Shown here in pieces: positions 50,232 through 57,737 of a DNA stretch of 64,000 bases (position 1 is its first letter; each line of letters opens with the position of its first letter). The DNA comes from Candidatus Promineifilum breve (GTDB taxonomy: Bacteria > Chloroflexota > Anaerolineae > Promineifilales > Promineifilaceae). The notes under the pieces are model-generated. The model saw only the letters and a list, made by a program, of their open reading frames with translations, made no database searches and was not told the DNA's origin. The translations under genes were made by a program, and so were the position numbers. The stretch is taken from positions 496,001 to 560,000 of the forward strand of contig NZ_LN890655.1 in the NCBI RefSeq assembly GCF_900066015.1. The letters run 5' to 3'.

Positions 50232-50830
50232 ATTTCCCCCAACCCCCGCGCTATGGCGCGTTGTTCGACGGCATCAGCGATGTCCTGTTCACGACGGAGC
50301 AGATCGAAAAGCGCGTGCTGGAGCTGGGCGCGGCCATCTCGCGCGATTACGAGGGCTGCCACCCGTTACTCGTCGGCGTGCTCAAGGGCGTCTTCCCGTT
50401 CATGGCCGACCTCATTCGCTCGATCACCATCCCGGTCGAGGTCGATTTCATCGCCATCGCCAGCTATAACGCCGAATCGCGGCGGCGCGGCGTGGTGCGC
50501 TTGCAAAAAGACCTGGAACAGCCGATTGCCGGGCGGCACGTCATCTTCATCGAGGACGTGGTCGATACCGGGCTGACGCTCAACTACCTGTTGCGCCAAT
50601 TGCGCAGCCGCGCACCGGCCACACTCCAGGTCTGCGCCATGTTCGACAAGCGCTCGCGGCGGCTGATCAACGTGCCGCTCCATTACAAGGGCTTCGACCT
50701 GCCCGACCGCTTCGTGGTTGGCTATGGTCTCGATTACCGCGAACTCTATCGCAATCTGCCATTTGTGGGGTTACTGAAGGCCGAGGTCATCCGGCCGGAA
50801 GAGGGCAACAAAAAGGAGAGCCCCAAGTAA
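50228..50830 (+). CDS. hpt: Hypoxanthine phosphoribosyltransferase
   Basis: A 200-residue purine-salvage phosphoribosyltransferase making IMP/GMP from hypoxanthine or guanine and PRPP. The PRPP-binding motif is VIFIEDVVDTGLTL, preceded by the flexible-loop segment VRLQKDLEQPIAGRH. LLVGVLKGVFPF is the first nucleotide loop and VVGYGLDYRELYRNLPFVG the C-terminal hallmark. Its start overlaps the upstream nuclease-like gene. No clear terminator follows. Confidence 0.95.
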   Translation: MNFPQPPRYGALFDGISDVLFTTEQIEKRVLELGAAISRDYEGCHPLLVGVLKGVFPFMADLIRSITIPVEVDFIAIASYNAESRRRGVVRLQKDLEQPIAGRHVIFIEDVVDTGLTLNYLLRQLRSRAPATLQVCAMFDKRSRRLINVPLHYKGFDLPDRFVVGYGLDYRELYRNLPFVGLLKAEVIRPEEGNKKESPK

Positions 50831-50914
50831 CCTTCCAGCTTGCTCACCTTCCACCGGCCTAAACCGGCTTCTCTCGGATCATTCTTCGTTGCGCGTCACG
50901 AGTTGTTACATCGT

Positions 50915-51092
50915 GTCCGGCAAGGAATCCTGTCGAGTTGTTCTGACGATTGTCACAGACCGGTGTTATTTACCTTTCGGTACAACCGGTAAGTACGTGA
51001 TCCGTCGTCTGAACCTGGTAAGAGCCTTCCAATTTCTTGGGGCTTCCCATTCCTCTTGAGATCATCTTAATGAATAGAATGGTCTCGCGATT
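50915..51092 (-). ncRNA. Candidate structured non-coding RNA
   Basis: The 350-bp gap 50831-51180 has no gene but a strong minus-strand promoter followed by sequence that folds extensively. Hairpin A pairs 51023-51026 with 51041-51044 and 51029-51032 with 51037-51040 around a GAAA tetraloop (transcript sense). Hairpin B pairs 50945-50949 with 51005-51009, 50953-50956 with 50997-51000, 50959-50964 with 50985-50990, and 50971-50974 with 50979-50982 around another GAAA loop. A closing stem pairs 50921-50928 with 51049-51058. The three-way-junction layout is not 6S, tmRNA, RNase P or SRP as I know them. The 3' end is not defined; 50831-50914 may belong to it. Confidence 0.5.
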
Positions 51093-51098
51093 GGTTCC

Positions 51099-51127
51099 AT
51101 CATAATGGGCGGCGCGAGGAAAGTCAA
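51099..51127 (-). promoter_or_regulatory. Sigma-70-type promoter for the candidate ncRNA
   Basis: Minus-strand TTGACT (51122-51127) and TATGAT (51099-51104) are separated by exactly 17 bp, the best canonical promoter in the window. It points into a 250-bp region without an open reading frame; the inferred start is near 51092. Confidence 0.7.
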
Positions 51128-51180
51128 TACGTATAATGACTGAATTTCACGGGACACTAAGAAACGCGTTGTGATCCAAG

Positions 51181-51254
51181 TGCGCCCAGAGGGACTCGAA
51201 CCCCCAACCGATAGCTTCGAAGGCTAGTGCTCTGTCCAATTGAGCTATGGGCGC
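51181..51254 (-). tRNA. tRNA-Arg (anticodon TCG)
   Basis: A 74-nt cloverleaf: acceptor GCGCCCA/TGGGCGC with discriminator A, D-stem GCTC/GAGC, anticodon loop CTTCGAA with anticodon TCG reading CGA, and T-arm GGGGG-TTCGAGT-CCCTC. CCA is not encoded. Confidence 0.95.
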
Positions 51255-51308
51255 GATAAATTACGGGCGGAGAAAAGATTGCGGGCGCAATCGGTAATGG
51301 TAAAAGCA

Positions 51309-51340
51309 GAAACCGGGTTTTCAAGAAAAAACCCGGTTTC
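51309..51340. terminator. Hairpin between the two tRNA genes
   Basis: GAAACCGGGTTTT (51309-51321) pairs perfectly with 51328-51340 around a 6-base A-rich loop. It lies downstream of tRNA-His on the minus strand and probably acts as terminator or processing signal. Confidence 0.7.
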
Positions 51341-51347
51341 AAAGAGG

Positions 51348-51421
51348 GGCGAGTGGTGGGACTTGAACCCACGATCTTCTGGGCCACAACCAGACGTGTT
51401 AACCCCTACACCACACCCGCC
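51348..51421 (-). tRNA. tRNA-His (anticodon GTG)
   Basis: Cloverleaf with D-stem GTGT/ACAC, anticodon loop TTGTGGC and anticodon GTG, T-arm GTGGG-TTCAAGT-CCCAC, and acceptor GCGGGTG/CACTCGC with one G-T pair. The extra G-1 opposite C73, the identity mark of tRNA-His, is encoded. CCA is not encoded. Confidence 0.95.
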
Positions 51422-51534
51422 ATCATACTCTCGCAACCAGGAGAGCCAACCGAATCGTACCACAGATGATCACCACGGACAAGTTGAGAATCCGGTAATT
51501 ACCGGCTACAGGTGCTACTCATCGCCCATGACGA

Positions 51535-52473
51535 CTAATCGAGCTGATCGATCAACTCGCGAATCAGGCCGGCGCTACGGGCCAGGGCGGCCGTCTCATC
51601 GGCGTCAAGCGGCAAGTGGTAGGTTTCCAGGACGCCATCGCCGCCCACCAAACTAGGCAGCGAGACGGTCACGTCCTTGACCCCGGCGATCTCGGCCGTC
51701 GGCGTGCAGACGGTCATAATCGCCCGCCGGTCGCCCAGGATATTGCGGGTGATGCGCGCCAAAGCGCTGCCCACGCCATAATAGGTGGCCCCCTTGCCGT
51801 CGATAATCTGGTAGGCGGCATGACGCACACCTTCGTCGATGGCCGCGCGTTCCTCGCCGGTCAATTCATGGCCGCTCAACGTCACAAAATCGCGCAGCGG
51901 CATATTGCCGATGTTGGTCAGCGACCACACCAGCACCTCGGAGTCGCCGTGCTCGCCCACCACGTAGGCGTGGACGTGGTTGGAATCGACGCCCACCGCC
52001 TGGCCCAGCAGCGAACGAAAGCGGGCCGTGTCCAGCGTCGTACCCGAGCCGACAACCCGATGCGACGGGATGCCGAACTCGGCGGCGATCTGGGCCGTGA
52101 TGTGGGTCATCACGTCGACCGGGTTGGTGGCGATGACCAGCACGGCATCGGGCGCATGTTCATAAATCTGGGGAATGACCGAGCGAAAGACGGCGGCGTT
52201 GCGCCCCAGCAATTCGATGCGCGTCTCGCCCGGCTTCTGGCCCACGCCGGCGGCCATGATCACCACCCGCGCCCCGGCCAGGTCGGCGTAGTGGCCGGCA
52301 TGGACGTTGAGGTTATGGGCAAACGGCACGGCGTGGAGAATGTCGGCCGCTTCGGCCACAGCCCGCTTTTCGTTCAAATCGACCAGCACCAATTCACGGC
52401 CGACGCCGTTCATCACCATGGCATAGGCGGCCGTCGCCCCGACGAAACCGCAGCCCACTATTCCGATCTTCAT
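51535..52473 (-). CDS. ldh: L-lactate dehydrogenase
   Basis: A 312-residue NAD-dependent 2-hydroxyacid dehydrogenase of the LDH/MDH family. It has the Rossmann motif [15 protein letters not shown], the substrate-specificity loop [10 protein letters not shown] (Gln, as in lactate rather than malate dehydrogenases), [11 protein letters not shown], and catalytic His in [13 protein letters not shown]. It reduces pyruvate to lactate, a fermentative sink matching the PPDK and PFOR genes, but it has no DosR-like box upstream. A CACAGAG-type palindrome lies in front of it. Confidence 0.94.
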   Translation of the reverse strand: MKIGIVGCGFVGATAAYAMVMNGVGRELVLVDLNEKRAVAEAADILHAVPFAHNLNVHAGHYADLAGARVVIMAAGVGQKPGETRIELLGRNAAVFRSVIPQIYEHAPDAVLVIATNPVDVMTHITAQIAAEFGIPSHRVVGSGTTLDTARFRSLLGQAVGVDSNHVHAYVVGEHGDSEVLVWSLTNIGNMPLRDFVTLSGHELTGEERAAIDEGVRHAAYQIIDGKGATYYGVGSALARITRNILGDRRAIMTVCTPTAEIAGVKDVTVSLPSLVGGDGVLETYHLPLDADETAALARSAGLIRELIDQLD

Positions 52474-52507
52474 GGCAGCTCCTTATGACTCGTAACGCCA
52501 GAGGGGG

Positions 52508-52610
52508 AACACAGAGTTCACAGAGAAATCACAGAGTGCCACAGAGATCATCAGAGGATAGGCTATTTTCCTCGGTGCTCTCTGTGACTCCTCTGTGCTC
52601 TCCGTGTCCG
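52508..52610. repeat. ACACAGAG/CTCTGTGT palindromic repeat, copy 3
   Basis: Four CACAGAG-like motifs on the left mirror CTCTGTG-like motifs on the right around GGATAGGCTATTTTCC. It lies in the 227-bp gap between ldh and the first SGNH-type gene; the rest of the gap shows nothing recognisable. Confidence 0.7.
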
Positions 52611-52700
52611 CTTAATAAGCTAAAAGAAACATTCACCCCTCGACAGGTTTTTATGTTCCAGGGAGATTCGAGTAAAATCACTCGTCATTCATTTTAGCCG

Positions 52701-53843
52701 ATGGAGCCGGCCGCTCAAAGCAGAACGCAAAACCAACCCGCAGCCACCATGACCCACCGCGCCCTTACCGTCGCCCTTTATATGATTATCAGCCTAATAG
52801 CCGTCGTTATCGCCGCACTTCTATGGTTCTACGGACCGATCGCCGGCGGCCTATTACGCGCTAGTGATGGCGAAGGGCCGACGGCCGCCGCAACAAACGG
52901 CGCGACCACGCTCGCCCAATCGGCTTCAACGGGCACGGGCGGCCGCCCGGCGGGCAGTTTAGGCCCGGCGCCATTGCCGACCATTCGCCCCTGGCCGACC
53001 ATGCAGCACACGCCGACGGCCATCCCGGCTACGGCTATCCCCCCGACGGTCGTTCCGACAATCGCCCCGGCCCTAGACCCACCGCAACAGGTTCCCGTCA
53101 ACGGCATCCCTTGGGAGAGTATCGTCGTGATGCCGCCCGACGTGGCGACTCATGCGCGAGAAATTTTCGCCGCCGGGCAGGCCCTCGGCCGCAACCCCCA
53201 CGCCTATAGCAAAGTGGGCGACAGCACGACCGAGAACCCCCATTTCCTGGCGCGCTACGACGAGGGGCCGTATAACCTCGGCCCTTTCGCCCATCTGCAA
53301 GCGGTGATCGACCACTTTCACGGCTCACATGGGCGTGACAGCATCGCCGTGCGCATCGGCCTGCACGCCTGGACGGCCAACGACCCGACCTGGGCCGAAG
53401 CCGGCATCTGCCTGCCGAATGAGACGCCGGTGCAGTGCGAGATTCGCGTCCACAATCCGGCCGTCGTCTTCATCCGCCTGGGAACCAACGACGTGGGGGT
53501 GGGCGGGATGTTCGACGCCAATATACGCCAGATCGTCGAGACGGCCATCGCCGCCGGGGTCATCCCCATCATCGGCACCAAGGGCGACCGGCACGAGGGC
53601 AGCAACGAGAACAACGACATCCTGCGCCGCATTGCCGCCGACTATCGCCTCCCCCTCTGGGATTTTGACCTCGTCGCCAACACCTTGCCCGGCCGTGGCC
53701 TGGACGTTGACGCGGCCCACATGCTCACCTTCTACGCCCACGACTACAACGACCCCACCGCCTTCACCCGCGGCCACGCCATGCACAACCTGACGGCATT
53801 AATGGTGCTGGATGCGGTCTGGCGCGAGGTCATCCAGCAGTGA
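52701..53843 (+). CDS. SGNH-hydrolase-type surface protein, copy 1
   Basis: A 380-residue protein anchored by one N-terminal helix (about 22-48), then a Thr/Pro/Ala linker and an SGNH-type domain. Block I is AYSKVGDSTTENPHF (putative nucleophile Ser), block III is FIRLGTNDVG, and the Asp/His pair is in GLDVDAAHML. Such proteins are acyl-esterases or, next to MBOAT proteins, transfer acetyl groups to polymers (AlgX/PatB-like). It is the first of four similar genes ending in an MBOAT gene. The ATG at 52749 is an alternative start. Function inferred from motif and context. Confidence 0.75.
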   Translation: MEPAAQSRTQNQPAATMTHRALTVALYMIISLIAVVIAALLWFYGPIAGGLLRASDGEGPTAAATNGATTLAQSASTGTGGRPAGSLGPAPLPTIRPWPTMQHTPTAIPATAIPPTVVPTIAPALDPPQQVPVNGIPWESIVVMPPDVATHAREIFAAGQALGRNPHAYSKVGDSTTENPHFLARYDEGPYNLGPFAHLQAVIDHFHGSHGRDSIAVRIGLHAWTANDPTWAEAGICLPNETPVQCEIRVHNPAVVFIRLGTNDVGVGGMFDANIRQIVETAIAAGVIPIIGTKGDRHEGSNENNDILRRIAADYRLPLWDFDLVANTLPGRGLDVDAAHMLTFYAHDYNDPTAFTRGHAMHNLTALMVLDAVWREVIQQ

Positions 53844-54975
53844 CGAGCATCGCGTGATAAACACAAACCAATCCCATCCCGGTGCGAGGCACTTTCCGAA
53901 GTGCCTTGCACCTCTCTTCCTCCCCCATCCCGGTACGAGGCACTTTCTGAAGTGCCTAGCACCTCTCTTCCTCATCTGCCTACTCTTCACAGCCTGCACT
54001 CCCACCCCACCCAATACCCCCGACCAGGCAGCCGACACAATACCCACCACCCCACCCACCCGCCCCGCCCCAGTCATAGAACAAAACGCCGGGCCAACCC
54101 CATCCGCGGCCACCGCCACCGCCCTCGCCGGGCCGACCGCCACCCCCGCCCCGGCCACGGCCGAACCCACGCCATCCCCAATCCCGCCAACGCCGGAGCC
54201 GTCGCCCACGCCACTTGGCCCGCAAGACATCAACGGCATCCCCCTCACCACCATTGCCCCGATGGACGCGGCAACAGCGGCCAACGTGCGGGCGATCTAT
54301 GAACGCGGCCAGGAACTCGGCCGCGACCCCAACGCCTTCTCCAAGCTGGGCGACAGCACGCTGCTCAATCCCCACTTCCTGGGGCCGTTCGACCTGGGCG
54401 ATTACACGCTGGGCGACTTCGGCCACCTTCAGCCGACGATTGACCGCTGGCGCGGCTCATTCGAGCGCCATGGCATCGGCACTCACTTCGGTCTGCACTC
54501 CTGGACGGTCTTTGACCCGATGTGGGCCGATGAGGAGTGGTGCGAAGCGGGCGAACATCTGTTGGCCTGCGAGGTGCGGCTGCAAAACCCCAGCGTCCTG
54601 TTCGTGCGCCTGGGCAGCAATGACGCCGGCGCGCCCAGCGGCTTCCGCTTCAACGTCAAGGAAGTCATCGAATACGCCATCGACAACGGCATCATCCCCA
54701 TCATCGGCACCAAAGCCGACCGCTTCGAGGGCAGCAACGAGAACAACGACATCCTGCGCGCGCTGGCGGCCGAGTACCACGTGCCCCTCTGGGATTTCGA
54801 CCGGCTGGCCGACACGCTGCCCGGCCGCGGGCTGGACACCGATCAGGTTCATCTCATTATCGACGAACTACCCCACGACTTCACCGACCCGGCCGCCTTC
54901 CAGCGCGGCCACGCCATGCAAGACCTTTCGGCTCTCATCACGCTGGATCAGGTGCGGCGAATCATCGAAGAATGA
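53812..54975 (+). CDS. SGNH-hydrolase-type lipoprotein, copy 2, with repeat-derived N-terminus
   Basis: About 387 residues. The SGNH domain has AFSKLGDSTLLNPHF, VRLGSNDAG and DTDQVHLI. It is tethered by a lipobox (LLFTAC) and a long Thr/Pro linker. The first 50 codons cross two 51-bp copies of a palindromic repeat (53876-53977), read in frame as 17-residue units HPGARHFPKCLAPLFL and HPGTRHFLKCLAPLFL. The second copy runs straight into the hydrophobic core of the signal peptide. The true start is uncertain: ATG 53812 overlaps the previous gene by 32 bp, and GTG 53854 is the alternative. Confidence 0.7.
   Translation: MRSGARSSSSDEHRVINTNQSHPGARHFPKCLAPLFLPHPGTRHFLKCLAPLFLICLLFTACTPTPPNTPDQAADTIPTTPPTRPAPVIEQNAGPTPSAATATALAGPTATPAPATAEPTPSPIPPTPEPSPTPLGPQDINGIPLTTIAPMDAATAANVRAIYERGQELGRDPNAFSKLGDSTLLNPHFLGPFDLGDYTLGDFGHLQPTIDRWRGSFERHGIGTHFGLHSWTVFDPMWADEEWCEAGEHLLACEVRLQNPSVLFVRLGSNDAGAPSGFRFNVKEVIEYAIDNGIIPIIGTKADRFEGSNENNDILRALAAEYHVPLWDFDRLADTLPGRGLDTDQVHLIIDELPHDFTDPAAFQRGHAMQDLSALITLDQVRRIIEE
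53876..53977. repeat. Two tandem 51-bp REP-like palindromes inside a coding region
   Basis: Cores at 53881-53912 and 53932-53963 fold as GGTGCGAGGCACTT/AAGTGCCTTGCACC-type stems with TCCG or TCTG loops. They belong to the family of the hairpin at 25176. Period 51 bp, that is 17 codons, so the frame of the host gene is preserved. Confidence 0.85.
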
Positions 54976-55026
54976 GCCGGACGCCGCTCCCGCAAACCCG
55001 ATTAACCCGGACCGGCTTGTTTCAAC

Positions 55027-55032
55027 TATAAT
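55027..55032 (+). promoter_or_regulatory. -10 element upstream of the small lipoprotein gene
   Basis: A perfect TATAAT in the 89-bp gap after the second SGNH gene, without a good -35; it could start a separate transcript for the rest of the cluster. Confidence 0.5.
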
Positions 55033-55064
55033 CACCCGAAATCAAGGAGATGCAGTTCAATCAC

Positions 55065-55472
55065 ATGAAGCGCGCGCAAACTTTACTTCTACTCATTCTG
55101 CTGCTCGGTTGCCTGTCGGCTTGCGCCGGCGGGGGCGGCGGCGACACGGCCGACGACCGCCCGGCCATCGCCGTGGAGGATTATCTGACCGCCAAAGTGT
55201 CGGGCAATGCCGAGGCCATCCGCGCCGGGCTGTGCGCCGAGATGGAAGCCGTCCTGGAGCGCGAACTGCGCACCTTCGAGAGCGTCAGTAACGCGGCCAT
55301 CGAGGGGATGAGTTGCGCCAGCGACGACCCGGCGGCCACCACCGAGACGGCTGTGCGCTGCACCGGCCAGATCGTCGCCCTCTACGGCACCGAGGAAACG
55401 ACCTTCCCGCTGGCCGCCTACCGCGCCGTCAACGAGGACGGCGAATGGAAGTGGTGCGGCGAGACGGAGTAA
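55065..55472 (+). CDS. Small lipoprotein of unknown function
   Basis: A 135-residue exported protein with signal peptide MKRAQTLLLLILLLGC and lipobox LSAC, followed by a Gly-rich spacer and a compact domain with three further cysteines (GLCAEME, GMSCAS, VRCTGQ) plus a final WCGE. It resembles small NTF2-like or DUF4878-type lipoproteins in size and layout, but I cannot assign a family. An ATG at 55050 lies immediately after AAGGAG, too close for normal initiation, so 55065 is a tentative choice. It sits between SGNH copies 2 and 3. Confidence 0.7.
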   Translation: MKRAQTLLLLILLLGCLSACAGGGGGDTADDRPAIAVEDYLTAKVSGNAEAIRAGLCAEMEAVLERELRTFESVSNAAIEGMSCASDDPAATTETAVRCTGQIVALYGTEETTFPLAAYRAVNEDGEWKWCGETE

Positions 55473-55492
55473 GAAGAAGAAAACCACAGATT

Positions 55493-55511
55493 TCGCAGAT
55501 TTCGCAGATTA
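55493..55511. repeat. Short CAGATTTCG direct repeat
   Basis: CAGATTTCG is repeated with an 8-9 bp period just after the small lipoprotein gene. Its role is unknown; similar intergenic strings are common in bacterial genomes. Confidence 0.4.
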
Positions 55512-55538
55512 AGAAGGGATTGAACAGGGCCATTCTTC

Positions 55539-55658
55539 ATGCGCAACCGCTTATTCAACCGCGAGAATCTCCTGGCCGTGCTGTTGTGTCTGCTGGTCGT
55601 CTTGTTGCTCATCGTCGCGTCCGATAGCTCGCCGCAATGGATCTATCAGGGGTTCTAG
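55539..55658 (+). CDS. 39-residue membrane micropeptide coupled to SGNH copy 3
   Basis: A short open frame encoding a 39-residue peptide: basic MRNRLFNREN, a single hydrophobic helix (about 11-27, LLAVLLCLLVVLLLIV) and a polar tail SSPQWIYQGF. The stop overlaps the start of the third SGNH gene by 22 bp, which suggests coupled translation. The charge-helix-aromatic tail design and the overlap argue that it is real. It may assist the MBOAT/SGNH acylation machinery, as small membrane peptides do in dlt operons; this is inference. There is no strong Shine-Dalgarno site. Confidence 0.5.
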   Translation: MRNRLFNRENLLAVLLCLLVVLLLIVASDSSPQWIYQGF

Positions 55659-56686
55659 CTCGATTATCGGCGGCGGTGATTGTCCTGCTGCTGGCCGGTT
55701 GTGGCGCGGTGGCCTCGGAGACGGCCGTCATGCTGCCCACCGTGGCCCAGACGGCGCTGCCGCCCTTCGTGCCCACCATGGCCCCGCCGTCCCCTACGCC
55801 CGCGCCGACGCTGCCCACATCCACCCCCCTGCCGACGGCCACCGCGACCGCCACGCCATCGCCGACAACCACGCCCTCCCCGGCGGCGACCGAAACGTCT
55901 ATTGCCACGACCACCGCGACGCCCGACCCGGCGCAACAAATCAACGGCGTACCTTTCAGCGCCATCGCCGTCATCCCGCCCGACGTAGCCGACCACGTGG
56001 GCCAGATCGCCGCGCGCGGCCGGGAGCTGGGGCGCAACGCCAACGCCTTCTCCAAGCTGGGCGACTCCGGGGTGCTCATCGAGTCCAACCTGACCCGCTT
56101 CGACAACGGCCCTTCCACGCTTGGCCCTTATGAGTTCCTTCAACCAACCGTCAGCCACTTTGCCGGGTCGTGGGCGCGCTATGGCGTGGGGGCGCGGGTG
56201 GCCCTGACGACCATCGGCACCTTTGATCCCCAATGGGCCGACGCGGAATGGTGTCTGCCGGGCGAGCACTTGCTGGCCTGCGAGATTCGGCTGCACAATC
56301 CGGCCGTCCTGGTCATTCGTCTGGGAACCAACGACGGCCGCGCCGAACTGTACGAACGTTATATGGCTCAAATCATCGAATTCACCATCGAAAACGGCGT
56401 CATCCCCGTCCTGGGGACGAAGGCCGACCGCTTCGAGGGGGACGACAGCATCAACGCCGCCACGCGCCGCCTGGCGGCCACCTATCGCGTGCCGCTGTGG
56501 GATTTCGACGCCGTCGCCGCCACGCTGCCCAACCGCGGGCTGACCGACGACCAGGCCCACCTGACGGTCTACGGCCGCAACGACTACACCGACCCGGAGA
56601 CGCTGCAACGCGGCTACCCGGCCAGCGATTTATCAACTCTGGTCGTCCTCGATGCCATCCGGCGCATCGCGTTGACGACCCCCTGA
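55637..56686 (+). CDS. SGNH-hydrolase-type lipoprotein, copy 3
   Basis: A 349-residue lipoprotein with lipobox LLAGC, a Thr/Pro linker of about 60 residues and the same domain as its neighbours. Motifs are AFSKLGDSGVLIESN (Ser), VIRLGTNDGR and TDDQAHLT. The repeated phrase GVIPVLGTKADRFEG, the switch to LWDFD and the C-terminal LVVLDAIRRI are shared with the other copies. It starts inside the micropeptide gene and is followed 13 bp later by copy 4. Confidence 0.78.
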   Translation: MDLSGVLARLSAAVIVLLLAGCGAVASETAVMLPTVAQTALPPFVPTMAPPSPTPAPTLPTSTPLPTATATATPSPTTTPSPAATETSIATTTATPDPAQQINGVPFSAIAVIPPDVADHVGQIAARGRELGRNANAFSKLGDSGVLIESNLTRFDNGPSTLGPYEFLQPTVSHFAGSWARYGVGARVALTTIGTFDPQWADAEWCLPGEHLLACEIRLHNPAVLVIRLGTNDGRAELYERYMAQIIEFTIENGVIPVLGTKADRFEGDDSINAATRRLAATYRVPLWDFDAVAATLPNRGLTDDQAHLTVYGRNDYTDPETLQRGYPASDLSTLVVLDAIRRIALTTP

Positions 56687-56699
56687 CCGATTTCAAGCC

Positions 56700-57737
56700 A
56701 TGCATCAACGCCTTTACATCGCTCTCGTCCCCTTGCTGTTAGCCCTGACCGCCTGCGGCCGCGTCGGCTCAGCCGCGCCGGCCGCCACCGCGTCGGTGGC
56801 CACCGCGACGGCTGCGCCGATGACCGCCACCGCCACAGCGACCGCCTCTGCCACGGCCACGGCCCTACCAACCGCGACCGCGACCAACCCGCCGCCGACG
56901 GCAACCTACGTCCCGATCCTCACGCCGTCGGCAACGCCCCCACCACCTACGCCTATCCCCACGCCCGACCCGGCGTTTTTCGTCAACGGTGTGCCGGTCG
57001 AGCATTTCATCGTCTTCCCGCCCGAAGTCGAGGCCAATGTGCGGCGTATTTTCGCCCATGGGCAGGAATTGGGACGCAATCCCCATGCCTTCTCCAAAAT
57101 CGGCGACAGCATCTCCCTGACCAGTCATTATCTGGCCCGCTTCGATCAGGGCGATTACCAGTTGGGCATCTATGAGCGCCTCCAACCGGCCATCGATCAT
57201 TACGCCCACTCCTACGAACGGTTCGGCATGGCCGTGCGCATTGGGCTGCACGCCTGGATCGCCTACCGGCCGGGGCTGGCCGACCCGGAGCAATGCGACT
57301 CCGACGAGCACATGGTCGCCTGCGAGATTCGGCTGCACAACCCCAGCGTCTTCCTCATCCGTCTGGGCACCAACGACACCGCGCCGGGCGACGCCTACGA
57401 GCGCGCCATTCGCCACGCCATCGAATACAGCATCCGCAATGGTATCATCCCGGTTCTTGTCACCAAGTCCGACCGTTTCGAGGGCGACAACCGCCACAAC
57501 GAGACGATGCGCCGGCTGGCGACCGACTATGAAGTGCCGTTGTGGGACTTCGACGTCATCGCCGGCACATTGCCCGATCGCGGGCTGGGCGGCGACGACG
57601 TGCACCTGACGATGTTCGGCCACAACGACTACAGTGATCCGGCCACGCTGTCATTCGGCTATCCGCTGAGCGATTTGACCGGCCTGATGATGCTCGACGC
57701 CATCCGCCGCACGGTCACGGAAGGCGACGCCCAGTGA
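56700..57737 (+). CDS. SGNH-hydrolase-type lipoprotein, copy 4
   Basis: A 345-residue lipoprotein (signal MHQRLYIALVPLLLAL, lipobox LTAC) with a Thr/Ala linker and an SGNH-type domain. Motifs are AFSKIGDSISLTSHY, LIRLGTNDTA and GGDDVHLTMFG. Its TGA overlaps the GTG start of the MBOAT gene, so it is the copy most tightly coupled to the acyltransferase and probably its main partner. Confidence 0.8.
   Translation: MHQRLYIALVPLLLALTACGRVGSAAPAATASVATATAAPMTATATATASATATALPTATATNPPPTATYVPILTPSATPPPPTPIPTPDPAFFVNGVPVEHFIVFPPEVEANVRRIFAHGQELGRNPHAFSKIGDSISLTSHYLARFDQGDYQLGIYERLQPAIDHYAHSYERFGMAVRIGLHAWIAYRPGLADPEQCDSDEHMVACEIRLHNPSVFLIRLGTNDTAPGDAYERAIRHAIEYSIRNGIIPVLVTKSDRFEGDNRHNETMRRLATDYEVPLWDFDVIAGTLPDRGLGGDDVHLTMFGHNDYSDPATLSFGYPLSDLTGLMMLDAIRRTVTEGDAQ

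Noticed and set aside
50943-50956. A CTGAC-GATT-GTCAC match to the DosR-like box with a TACAAC downstream on the plus strand
   Set aside because: No plus-strand gene follows, and the sequence is explained by the stem of the candidate RNA.
50915-51092. 6S RNA, RNase P RNA, SRP RNA or tmRNA in the hpt-tRNA gap
   Set aside because: The fold has two tetraloop hairpins at a junction rather than a 6S rod, and the conserved sequence boxes of the other RNAs are absent.
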